Positions 7,247 through 13,642 of a stretch of 13,642 nucleotides of DNA are shown piece by piece. The notes beneath the pieces are model-generated. The model was not told the DNA's origin, made no database searches, and saw only the letters and a program-made list of their open reading frames with translations. A program made the position numbers and the translations under genes. Position 1 is the first letter of the stretch. Each line of letters begins with the position of its first letter. Source of the DNA: Pseudomonadota bacterium. Its GTDB lineage: Bacteria; Myxococcota_A; Polyangia; Fen-1088. The stretch covers positions 1 to 13,642 of the forward strand of contig JADGRD010000035.1 of NCBI GenBank assembly GCA_017881285.1. Reading direction: 5' to 3'.

Positions 7247-8230
7247 ATGACACGTATCGTCGCTTGCTGCTCTCTGGTACTGGCCGCCGCCGCTTGCCAT
7301 CCGCTCGACAAGGCAGGCTCTGAATTCGCCACCGGGGTTCCCCGGCAGGACACCGTCGCCATGTCCGTTCCGAGATCGAGCGCCAAGGCCCTGACCGTCG
7401 AGGGCTCCAGCCGCGCTCTCGAGGGACAGACTGCCGAGTGGTACACCATCACGCGCGCGGTCAGCGCCACCGTCAACGGCGGCGCGCTCGCCGTGGGCCT
7501 GCTCGTCCGCATCGTCACCGACTATCCCGCCACCACCGTCACCCTCGACTCCGCGGTTTGGGGACCGTGGCAGGGACCGCTCGATCCCATCGAGTGGAAA
7601 GTGACCATCAGCCGCCTGGCCCCGCACCAGTACCAGTACAAGTTCGAGGGCCGCGACAAGCACGATCCCACCGCCGCCTACGTGACGGTCCTCTCCGGCG
7701 TGCACTCGCCCGGGCTCGATGCGCAGGGTTTCGAGATGGAGGGCTTCGGTACCGGCAGCTTCACCCTCGACTGGAACGCGCGCGCCACGCTGCCCGCCCC
7801 CGACAACAACGTCGGCACCGCGAACTACAAGTACAATCACATGGGGCCGGACCTGGTCGTCAACATCGGCGCCCAGTTCCGTCAGGTCAAGGACGACAAG
7901 CAGCCAAGCAAGTTGGTCGATGTAGACTACGCCTTCGTGCAGAACCCTGGCGCAACCGGCAGCATGGACTTCCTCTACAACGTGCCCGCGGACGCCACCT
8001 CGGCGGGCGGGCTGGGCAAGGTGCACAGCCGCTGGTTGTGGAGCGGCGCCGGCCGCTCGGATGTCACCGTCACCACGACCGACAGCACACTGCCCTACAC
8101 GTTGAGCGAGTGCTGGGACATCAACTACGTCAGCATCTACAAGTCGGTTCCCCTGTCGACCAGCGCGACCGACAACTACGGCAGCGAGTCCACCTGCGCC
8201 TTCCCCACCGTGGAGAATTCGAGCCTCTAG
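7247..8230 (+). CDS. Predicted lipoprotein A, paralogue of the lipoprotein B gene at 11172-12098
   Basis: This 327-aa protein of unknown function is predicted to be exported. MTRIVACCSLVLAAAAC is a short lipoprotein-type signal peptide with lipidation candidate C17; Ala at -3 makes it less canonical than the LGAC of lipoprotein B. The rest has no membrane segment and an alternating beta-like pattern. Landmarks shared in order with lipoprotein B are WGPW (105-108), a FTLDW segment, SGAGRSDVTVTTTD, then ECWDINYVSIYKS and STCAF near the C-terminus, where two conserved cysteines may form a disulfide. The start is the ATG at 7247 because of the well-placed AAGGAG; upstream in-frame codons overlap the pirin gene and give a low-complexity Arg-rich sequence. 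The stop lies 2 nt before the sigma-factor ATG, making this the first gene of the sigma/caspase operon. I do not recognise a named family. Confidence 0.85.
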   Translation: MTRIVACCSLVLAAAACHPLDKAGSEFATGVPRQDTVAMSVPRSSAKALTVEGSSRALEGQTAEWYTITRAVSATVNGGALAVGLLVRIVTDYPATTVTLDSAVWGPWQGPLDPIEWKVTISRLAPHQYQYKFEGRDKHDPTAAYVTVLSGVHSPGLDAQGFEMEGFGTGSFTLDWNARATLPAPDNNVGTANYKYNHMGPDLVVNIGAQFRQVKDDKQPSKLVDVDYAFVQNPGATGSMDFLYNVPADATSAGGLGKVHSRWLWSGAGRSDVTVTTTDSTLPYTLSECWDINYVSIYKSVPLSTSATDNYGSESTCAFPTVENSSL

Positions 8231-8232
8231 CC

Positions 8233-8781
8233 ATGTCCGGCCGCCAGACCCCCACCTTCCGGATCATCCCGGGCGAAAAAGGCCTGGCGGCCGACGACGC
8301 GCACCCTGATCTGCGCGAGCTCTACGAGAAATACGGCGCCAGCGTCCACGGGCGCTGTTCCTATCTGCTGCGGGATCGCAACCAGGCCGAGGACGCCATG
8401 CAGGACGTGTTCGCCAAGGCGCTGACCCACTATGCGAGCTTTCGCCAGGAAGCCTCGCCCCTGACCTGGCTTATCAAGATCGCGACCCACCATTGCTTGA
8501 ACCTGTTACGGGCCGAACGGGCGGGCTGGCACGCGCGCTTCGAGCGCGAGGCGCGGGCGCGCAATGCCACCGACCCCGGCCCGCAGGTCTTCGAGATGCG
8601 CGAATTGGTGATCCAGATGCTCTCGCTCGTCGATCAAGAGACGCAGGCGGTGGCCATCCACTACCACGTCGACGAGATGACCTTGGAGGAGGTGGCCGCT
8701 CTCCTCGGCCGGTCGGTGCCCACGGTGCGCAAGCGGCTCTCCGAGTTCGCCGCGGTTTGCGGCAAGGAGTTTTCGCCATGA
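8233..8781 (+). CDS. ECF-type RNA polymerase sigma factor
   Basis: This 182-aa extracytoplasmic-function sigma factor would direct RNA polymerase to a small regulon, probably including its own operon. Region 2 spans about 26-96: LRELYEKYGASVHGRCSYLL, then AEDAMQDVFAKAL (the conserved A-E-D-x-x-Q-D-V-F core-binding motif) and SPLTWLIKIATHHCLNLLR (the -10 recognition helices). Region 4 spans about 124-178: DQETQAVAIHYHVDEMTLEEVAALLGRS with the helix-turn-helix ending VPTVRKRLSEF. The first 24 residues are an N-terminal extension (FRIIPGEKG) outside the sigma domains. The ATG at 8233 is 2 nt after the lipoprotein A stop and has no Shine-Dalgarno, implying coupled translation. Its TGA overlaps the anti-sigma ATG (ATGA, 8778-8781). 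The ECF subgroup cannot be assigned by eye. Confidence 0.93.
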   Translation: MSGRQTPTFRIIPGEKGLAADDAHPDLRELYEKYGASVHGRCSYLLRDRNQAEDAMQDVFAKALTHYASFRQEASPLTWLIKIATHHCLNLLRAERAGWHARFEREARARNATDPGPQVFEMRELVIQMLSLVDQETQAVAIHYHVDEMTLEEVAALLGRSVPTVRKRLSEFAAVCGKEFSP

Positions 8782-9563
8782 CCCTCGTCGAGACCACCCC
8801 ATCGCAGAGCGGCCACCTGGCCGAGCTCGTCCTGCGCCGCTATCGCGCCGGCGAGTTTTCCACCGAGGAATGCGCCGAAACCGATCGCCACCTGGCCGCG
8901 TGCGCGCCTTGCCGGAGCAAGCTGCGCGTTCTCGTCGAGGAACAGCGCGCGTTCGAACGCGACATCCCCTTCGAGCGGTTTGCGGGCGGGGTCGAGCGCG
9001 CCCGGCGCGTGCCTCGCCAGCGGCCGCGCCGCCTGTGGTTCGCGGGCCTGGGTGGGGCACTGGCCGCGGCAGCCGTGGTCCTCTTCCTCGTGCGGACGCC
9101 GACGCCCGCTTTCAACCGCAGCAAGGGCAGTAGCGTGGAGGCCACGGTGCGCGTCGCCTCGGCCAAGGCTTCGGCGCAGCGGGCGGTGCCACCGGGCTCG
9201 CAAGAAGTTCTCGAGCCGGGCGATCGCGTTCGCTTCGGCTATCGGACAGCCGACCCCCGCTTCCTCGCCGCGGTTTCGATCGACGACGGCGGTGAGATCA
9301 CCTTGCTCTATCCCGAGTCGGGACCCGCCCTGGCCGTGGCGCCCACGGAAAAAACCATCTTCCTGCCCGACAGCCTGGAGTTCACCGGCGCGGGCCGCGA
9401 GAAGGTCTTCCTCTTCCTGGCGCGGACCCCCTTCGACAGCGCGGCCGCGAAACAAGCGGTGAAGACCGCGCACGCCAGTGCCAGGGGCGATCTGGCGTCC
9501 CTGCCGAACCCCGCCTTCGCGGGCGGGCAACAAGTGTTCTCCTGGCTCTTTCGCAAGCCATGA
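8778..9563 (+). CDS. Membrane anti-sigma factor with zinc-finger and DUF4384-like C-terminal region
   Basis: This 261-aa single-pass membrane protein is predicted to hold the preceding sigma factor inactive. The cytoplasmic N-terminus has the anti-sigma zinc-finger core HLAACAPC (H38, C42, C45, H-x3-C-x2-C) preceded by the helix LAELVLRRYRAGEFSTEEC. One transmembrane helix covers about 87-105 (WFAGLGGALAAAAVVLFLV) after a basic stretch. The periplasmic part (about 115-261) contains EPGDRVRFGYRTADPRFLAAV, then IDDGGEITLLYPESG and EKVFLFLARTPF. This resembles DUF4384, a domain often seen next to caspase-like and kinase proteins; that match is from memory. Start and stop both overlap neighbours by ATGA (8778-8781 and 9560-9563), so stoichiometric coupled synthesis with the sigma factor and caspase is likely. 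The anti-sigma role is inferred from domain order and position. Confidence 0.87.
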   Translation: MTLVETTPSQSGHLAELVLRRYRAGEFSTEECAETDRHLAACAPCRSKLRVLVEEQRAFERDIPFERFAGGVERARRVPRQRPRRLWFAGLGGALAAAAVVLFLVRTPTPAFNRSKGSSVEATVRVASAKASAQRAVPPGSQEVLEPGDRVRFGYRTADPRFLAAVSIDDGGEITLLYPESGPALAVAPTEKTIFLPDSLEFTGAGREKVFLFLARTPFDSAAAKQAVKTAHASARGDLASLPNPAFAGGQQVFSWLFRKP

Positions 9564-11182
9564 ATTCGCCGCGCGCCATAGCGCGAGCCGGGCCGCTCTT
9601 GCTCGCCTTCGTGCTGGCCACGCACCTGTTGGTCGCTGGGCCGGCGCGCGCGGCGGTGCAGCATCGTTTCGCGGTCATCGCCGGCAACGACCGCGGCGGC
9701 GCCGACACGCGGCCGCTACGCTACGCGGCCGACGACGCGCGCAAGGTGCACGCCGTGCTGACCCAGCTCGGTGGCGTCGCCGCCGATGACGTGGTTCTGC
9801 TCCTCAACCAGGCTTCCGGCGAGCTCTGGCGCGCTTTGGGCAACGCCGAGTCCCGCATCGCCGCCGCCCGGCAGCGCGGCGAGCGCACGCTCTTCGTCCT
9901 GTATTTTTCGGGGCACGCCAAGGATGGCGAGCTGCGCCTGGGCGATTCGCGCATTGGTCTCGACGATCTGAAGACGCGGCTAGCCGCCGGCCCCGCCGAC
10001 ATACGCATCGGGGTCTTCGATTCGTGCCGCGCCGGCGCCTTGAATCGCACCAAGGGCGCGCGCCGCGCTCCCGCCTTCGCCATCGAGGCGGCCGGCTCCG
10101 AGGAAGCGCGCGGGCTGGTCATGCTCACCTCGGCGAGCGCCGACGAGGACGCGCAAGAATCCGACGAGATCGGGGGCAGTTATTTTTCGCACTACCTGGT
10201 GAGCGGCTTGCGCGGGGACGCCGACCGCTCGCGCGATCGCCGCGTGACCCTGTCGGAGGCCTATGCCTACGCCTACGCGCGCACGGTGGCGGACACCGCC
10301 GAGAGCGCGGCCGGCGCCCAACATCCCACCTTCAGTTACGACTTGAAGGGCAACGCCGATCTCGTGCTCACCGACTTCGCCAACCGCAGCGAAGGCATCT
10401 ACGTGCCCGGCGACGCGCCCGCCGGGATCTACTACATCGTCGACGGCAGCGGGTTCATCGCCGCCGAGATCCAGAAGTCCGCCGGTGGGGATCGCCTGCT
10501 CGCCCTGCCCGCCGGCCGCTACCACGTGCGCCGGCGCCTGGCCGATCGCCTCCGCATCGGCGAGATCCACATCGTCTCGGGGCAGCTAGCCCTGCTCGAC
10601 GAGGCGCACTTGCGGGACGCTCCCTTCGCGGACGATCCGGTCAAGGGCGCGCTTCGTGACGAGGAAGGCCTGCAGGTCAGCCTCGGCTTGGGCGGCACCG
10701 TGCAGTCCTTCTTCGACGGGCCGACGCGCGACGGCCTCTTCCCGCCCACCGGCATGCTCGGCCTGGAGCTCGAGCTGCGCGATTTCTTCCGGCGCGGCTG
10801 GCTTCTGGGGTTCGATTTCGCGAGCGGCGGCACGCGCGGCGAGGTCGACCGCTACGGCACGCTCTTGCCTTTCCGGTTCACCGAGCTGTCGGCCGGCACC
10901 ACGCTAGCCGCGGAGTGGCGGTTCCGCGACAGCAAGTTCGCCGCCTCGCTCGGCTTGCGTTTGGCCGTCGTGCTCATGGGCCGCAAGTTCGACAACCCGA
11001 CCATTCCTGATCAGTTCTTCGCCACCTTCACGCCGGGCCTGGTCGCCGGCGCGCGCTACCGGCTGGCCCGGCACTTCAACTTGCTCGGCCACGGCCGTGT
11101 CCACTACTTGCTCTACAACGTCGACGAGAACCGCTCCCTGGGCTACTGGGAGCTTTCCGCGGGGGTTGCCTATGAATTCTAG
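9560..11182 (+). CDS. Exported caspase-like (C14) peptidase fused to a predicted outer-membrane beta-barrel
   Basis: This 540-aa protein has three parts. Residues 1-32 are a Sec signal peptide (LLLAFVLATHLLVAGPARAA) with probable cleavage after ARA or ARAA. Residues about 35-280 are a caspase/metacaspase-like domain: HRFAVIAGNDRGG, LRYAADDARKVHAVL, the catalytic histidine in YFSGHAKDG (H119), the catalytic cysteine in VFDSCRAGAL (C156), then VMLTSASADEDAQES and YFSHYLVSGLRGDAD. Both catalytic residues are present, so peptidase activity is plausible. After a beta-rich linker (about 288-365), residues 370-540 have the alternating amphipathic strands and turns of an outer-membrane barrel and end VAYEF with a terminal aromatic, as barrel proteins do. 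The ATG overlaps the anti-sigma stop by ATGA. The barrel assignment is inference; a soluble periplasmic beta-domain is the main alternative. The fused architecture suggests a surface- or periplasm-facing peptidase, not a cytosolic cell-death enzyme. Confidence 0.88.
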   Translation: MNSPRAIARAGPLLLAFVLATHLLVAGPARAAVQHRFAVIAGNDRGGADTRPLRYAADDARKVHAVLTQLGGVAADDVVLLLNQASGELWRALGNAESRIAAARQRGERTLFVLYFSGHAKDGELRLGDSRIGLDDLKTRLAAGPADIRIGVFDSCRAGALNRTKGARRAPAFAIEAAGSEEARGLVMLTSASADEDAQESDEIGGSYFSHYLVSGLRGDADRSRDRRVTLSEAYAYAYARTVADTAESAAGAQHPTFSYDLKGNADLVLTDFANRSEGIYVPGDAPAGIYYIVDGSGFIAAEIQKSAGGDRLLALPAGRYHVRRRLADRLRIGEIHIVSGQLALLDEAHLRDAPFADDPVKGALRDEEGLQVSLGLGGTVQSFFDGPTRDGLFPPTGMLGLELELRDFFRRGWLLGFDFASGGTRGEVDRYGTLLPFRFTELSAGTTLAAEWRFRDSKFAASLGLRLAVVLMGRKFDNPTIPDQFFATFTPGLVAGARYRLARHFNLLGHGRVHYLLYNVDENRSLGYWELSAGVAYEF

Positions 11183-12098
11183 ACGGACGTCGCCCTACGT
11201 AGCAGTCGTCGCGCTCTGGCTCGGCGCCTGCGGGAACTATTCCAACGACGATCTCGACTTCCAGCTCGCGCTGCCCGAGCAGACCGACATGGAAGCCCGG
11301 ATGCAGCTCTCCGTCTCGCGGATCGATTCGGCCGAGTACTACCGCGCGACCCGCTCGGCCATCACCACCTTCAACGGCATGGTAGGCCAGCTCGTCGGTC
11401 TCGTCGATTTGGTGCGCGGGACCTCGCCGACCTCGCGCAACGGCGCCGAGCGCATCTGGGGACCCTGGCCCGTCGACAAGCACCCGAACTGGGAGCTCCG
11501 CCTGGTCATGCAGCGGTCCACGGTGTCGGCGTCGCTTCTGCACATGGACTACTGGCTCCAGCTCCGCCCGGTGGGCGGCGGCGATTCTGCCTGGGTATCG
11601 TTCCTCGTCGGCAAGTACACCTCGTCGGGCTCGGCGCGAACCGGGCAGGGCGAGGTTCACTTGCTCACCGCGGAGGCGCGCGCGGCCGGCTACCCGGTGA
11701 ACGACGACGCGGGTCTCGTCGACCTCGACCACCTCGACGTCACCTACAGCAACGCGACTTTCCCGGTCACGGTTACCATGGACATCGTCAACCTGCTGTC
11801 GGCAAAGACGCAGTCCGGTCACTACGAATATTTCCAGAGCCAGGACGGCTCGGGGCAAATGACCTTCGACTGGCAAGGCTCGACCGACACTGGCGCCCAG
11901 GTGTCGGCGACCATGCAGGCAGAGTGGATCGGCTCCGGCGCTGGGCGCGCGGATCTCACGGCGGTGCTTTCGCCCGACCAGCCCACCGTCGTCACCCCCC
12001 TCGGCACTGACTGCTGGGGCGTCGACTCCGTCGCCACCTACTCCCACCGATTGCTTGGCGACACCACCTCCGGCGATGCGAATTCCTGCCTCTTCTAG
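11172..12098 (+). CDS. Predicted lipoprotein B, paralogue of lipoprotein A (7247-8230)
   Basis: This 308-aa protein of unknown function closes the operon. Its signal peptide ends in a canonical lipobox LGAC with lipidated C20 (MNSRRTSPYVAVVALWLGAC). The following residues are acidic (NDD at 25-27), which may mark the sorting position. Like lipoprotein A it carries WGPW (96-99), FDWQGSTDTGAQ, SGAGRADLTAVLSPD, DCWGVDSVATYSHR and a terminal SCLF, in the same order and at similar spacing. The two C-terminal cysteines are shared. The ATG at 11172 overlaps the end of the caspase gene by 11 nt; in-frame upstream codons fall inside the caspase gene and give no signal peptide, so they were not used. 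The stop shares the CTAG with the mutM stop on the other strand. No named family is recognised. Confidence 0.85.
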   Translation: MNSRRTSPYVAVVALWLGACGNYSNDDLDFQLALPEQTDMEARMQLSVSRIDSAEYYRATRSAITTFNGMVGQLVGLVDLVRGTSPTSRNGAERIWGPWPVDKHPNWELRLVMQRSTVSASLLHMDYWLQLRPVGGGDSAWVSFLVGKYTSSGSARTGQGEVHLLTAEARAAGYPVNDDAGLVDLDHLDVTYSNATFPVTVTMDIVNLLSAKTQSGHYEYFQSQDGSGQMTFDWQGSTDTGAQVSATMQAEWIGSGAGRADLTAVLSPDQPTVVTPLGTDCWGVDSVATYSHRLLGDTTSGDANSCLF

Positions 12099-12928
12099 GG
12101 TTTCTGGCAGCGAGGACAGAAGAACGTGGAACGCCCGGCGTCGACGCTGCGGCGGACGCGACTGCCACAGGTCTTGCACGGTTCGCCCTGTCGGCCATAC
12201 ACCAGGAGCGCATTCAGGTTGGTGCCCGGCTCGCCGTTCGCGTCGACGAAATCGCGGAACGAGGTGCCGCAGTTAGCGATGCCGAGCTCCAGGGTTTCCC
12301 GGATCGCGTGCAGCAGGCGTTCGGTCTTGCCGCGCACGCGCCGAGCCGGGGTGCGCGGGTGGATGCGCGCGCGAAAGAGCGCCTCGCTCACGTAGATGTT
12401 GCCCAGCCCGGCGATGCGGCGCTGGTCGAGCAGGAAGGACTTGATAGGGGCGGAAGACTTGGCCAGCGATTGGCCAAGTTCCTGCGCATCGAGCTCGCCG
12501 AGCGCGTCCGGTCCGAGGGCGGCGATCTCGGGAAGCGCGCGGACGTCCGCCGCCGCCAACACCCAGCCGAAGCGCCGTGCATCGACGAAACGCAGCTCGC
12601 GCCCGCCGGACAGTGTCCACGCGACATGGGTGTGCTTGGCCCTGGGATCGTGCTGGCCTTCGACGCGCAGCCGGCCGGTCATGCCGAGGTGGACGAGGAG
12701 GGTGGCGGCCGCTCGCCCGCGCCGCTCGAGATCGACGAGGATGTACTTGGCCCGCCGGGAAACCGCCCCCACGGTCGCGCCCTGGCAATGCGCGCGCAAG
12801 GCCGCCCCATCGACGCCACGACCCATGCGCAGGCCGAGGCCGCTCGTCCACACCGCGGCAATGGTCTGGCCGCAGAGCCGCGGCCGCAGCGTGCGTACCA
12901 CGGTTTCGACCTCGGGAAGCTCAGGCAT
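12095..12928 (-). CDS. mutM: Formamidopyrimidine-DNA glycosylase (Fpg)
   Basis: MutM removes 8-oxoguanine and formamidopyrimidines from DNA and nicks the abasic site by beta,delta-elimination, as part of base-excision repair. The 277-aa length is normal. The N-terminus is MPELPEVETVVRTLRP with catalytic P2 and E3, which require the ATG at 12928-12926. K61 in SRRAKYILVDL corresponds to the conserved catalytic-site lysine. Further family segments are LLVHLGMTGRL, HTHVAWTLSGG, FVDARRFGW, GLGNIYVSEALFRARIHP (helix-two-turn-helix) and GTSFRDFVDANG. The zinc finger is CKTC with CPRC at the end (RSTFFCPRCQKP), all four cysteines present. The start overlaps the rsmA stop by 8 nt on the same strand, so the two are probably co-translated. 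The stop shares CTAG with lipoprotein B, leaving no room for a terminator between the convergent operons. Confidence 0.96.
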   Translation of the reverse strand: MPELPEVETVVRTLRPRLCGQTIAAVWTSGLGLRMGRGVDGAALRAHCQGATVGAVSRRAKYILVDLERRGRAAATLLVHLGMTGRLRVEGQHDPRAKHTHVAWTLSGGRELRFVDARRFGWVLAAADVRALPEIAALGPDALGELDAQELGQSLAKSSAPIKSFLLDQRRIAGLGNIYVSEALFRARIHPRTPARRVRGKTERLLHAIRETLELGIANCGTSFRDFVDANGEPGTNLNALLVYGRQGEPCKTCGSRVRRSVDAGRSTFFCPRCQKP

Positions 12929-13642
12929 GGGCCAAAGTCTTCGCCAGGCGGGCGAAGTCCGCCACCGACAACTCCTCGGCGCGGCGGGTCGGGTCGATGC
13001 CGGCCGCGGCCAGCGCGGCCAGGGCACGGGCCGAGCCGAACGCGGGCTCGAGCGCGCGCCGAAGCATCTTGCGGCGCGTGCCGAAGGCCTCACGGACGAC
13101 GAGCTCGAAAAGGTTTCCGTCGCTGACTTCGCCGAGCGGCTGCTCGCGGGGTCGCAAGCGCACCACCGTGGAGGTGACCTCTGGCGGCGGCAAGAATGCG
13201 CCGGCGCCCACGTGAAACAGGATCTCGGCCGCCGCCGCTTGCTGGACCATGACCGAGAGGCGGCCATACGCGCGGCTGCCGGGCGGCGAGAGCATCCGCT
13301 GCGCGAATTCCTTCTGCACCATGAAGATCGCGCGATCCACGGCCTGGCCCCCCGCGGCCGCCGCGATGGTGGCGAAGATGACCGGCGAGGTCACGACGTA
13401 GGGCAGGTTGCCCACCACGACGAGCGGCCGGCCCGCTTCCCGCGCGGCGGCCGCCAGATCGAAGTCCAAGGCGTCGCCCTCGACGATTCGCAGGTTGGGC
13501 ACCGCGCCGAGCTCGACGCGGAGGATCTCGGCCAGCCGGGCGTCGCGCTCGATGGCGATGAGTTTCCCCACCCGGCCGAGCAAGCGCGCGGTCAGCGCCC
13601 CGAGGCCCGCGCCGATCTCGACGACGACGTCCTTGGCGGAAA
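12921..13642 (-). CDS. rsmA: 16S rRNA (adenine-N6,N6) dimethyltransferase, 5' end outside the window
   Basis: RsmA (KsgA) dimethylates two adjacent adenosines in the 3'-terminal helix 45 loop of 16S rRNA late in small-subunit assembly, using S-adenosylmethionine. About 240 codons are visible and the reading frame runs through the right edge, so the N-terminus is missing. Methyltransferase motif I (VVVEIGAGLGALTARLLGR) is read at about 13640-13573, followed by AIERDARLAEIL (acidic cofactor ligand) and VEGDALDFDL. The catalytic NLPY motif lies in VVGNLPYVVTSPVIF. MVQKEFAQRM and the proline-rich loop FLPPPEVTSTVVRL are typical of the family. The C-terminal helical domain ends SVADFARLAKTLAHA. 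A TTG at 13583-13581 lies inside motif I and is not the true start. The TGA overlaps the mutM ATG, making an rsmA-mutM operon. Confidence 0.95.
   Translation of the reverse strand, partial: SAKDVVVEIGAGLGALTARLLGRVGKLIAIERDARLAEILRVELGAVPNLRIVEGDALDFDLAAAAREAGRPLVVVGNLPYVVTSPVIFATIAAAAGGQAVDRAIFMVQKEFAQRMLSPPGSRAYGRLSVMVQQAAAAEILFHVGAGAFLPPPEVTSTVVRLRPREQPLGEVSDGNLFELVVREAFGTRRKMLRRALEPAFGSARALAALAAAGIDPTRRAEELSVADFARLAKTLAHA

Noticed and set aside
9560..11182. A caspase-based anti-phage abortive-infection effector
   Set aside because: The signal peptide and predicted barrel place it in the envelope. No sensor, nucleotide cyclase, gasdermin-like protein or TPR/CHAT partner is nearby, and the operon is built around a sigma/anti-sigma pair.
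11076..12179. A 367-codon open frame antisense to lipoprotein B
   Set aside because: It covers lipoprotein B, which has a perfect lipobox and a clear paralogue, and its own sequence is Arg/Gly/Ala-rich without domains. Long antisense frames are expected in DNA this GC-rich.
12308..13126. A 272-codon open frame opposite mutM and rsmA
   Set aside because: It lies across two securely identified genes and crosses their boundary; the composition is typical of a high-GC shadow frame.
12095..13267. A longer mutM with about 113 extra N-terminal residues
   Set aside because: MutM needs Pro immediately after the initiator Met for catalysis, which fixes the start at 12928; the extension overlaps rsmA and is low-complexity.

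Overview
The window is very GC-rich and densely coding (by eye about two thirds G+C, with GTG starts common). No RNA gene, CRISPR array, insertion sequence or prophage gene is visible. Base composition and codon use look even throughout, so there is no sign of a transferred island. Housekeeping genes, an orphan membrane histidine kinase and an ECF-sigma/caspase/lipoprotein operon together suggest a deltaproteobacterium in the broad sense, most likely Myxococcota. That assignment is inference: there is no rRNA here and no search was run.

Layout. Positions 1-1823 (minus) form a tight cluster running HNH-endonuclease-like protein, hemD, hemB; hemB leaves the window at its left edge. A 196-bp divergent intergenic region follows. 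Positions 2020-4161 (plus) hold a 713-aa multi-TM/GAF sensor histidine kinase with no response regulator beside it. It converges on proB (minus, 4175-5353), which is divergent from proC (plus, 5401-6219), so two of the three enzymes of proline synthesis from glutamate share one 47-bp intergenic region. A pirin-family gene (6321-7193) follows a 101-bp spacer that contains a strong GC hairpin.

Positions 7247-12098 (plus) are the most interesting part: five tightly packed genes reading lipoprotein A, ECF sigma factor, membrane anti-sigma factor with a DUF4384-like C-terminal region, secreted caspase-like peptidase fused to a predicted outer-membrane beta-barrel, lipoprotein B. Gene junctions are a 2-nt gap, two 4-nt ATGA overlaps and an 11-nt overlap, so this is almost certainly one transcription and translation unit. 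Lipoproteins A and B are diverged paralogues that bracket the regulatory and peptidase genes. The inferred picture is a cell-envelope system in which the sigma/anti-sigma pair carries an envelope signal to transcription, while the caspase-barrel protein and the two lipoproteins are the envelope components. I know of no characterised system of exactly this composition.

Positions 12095 to the right edge (minus) carry rsmA (5' end beyond the window) and mutM, overlapping by 8 nt. mutM meets lipoprotein B tail to tail, with both stop codons inside a single CTAG.
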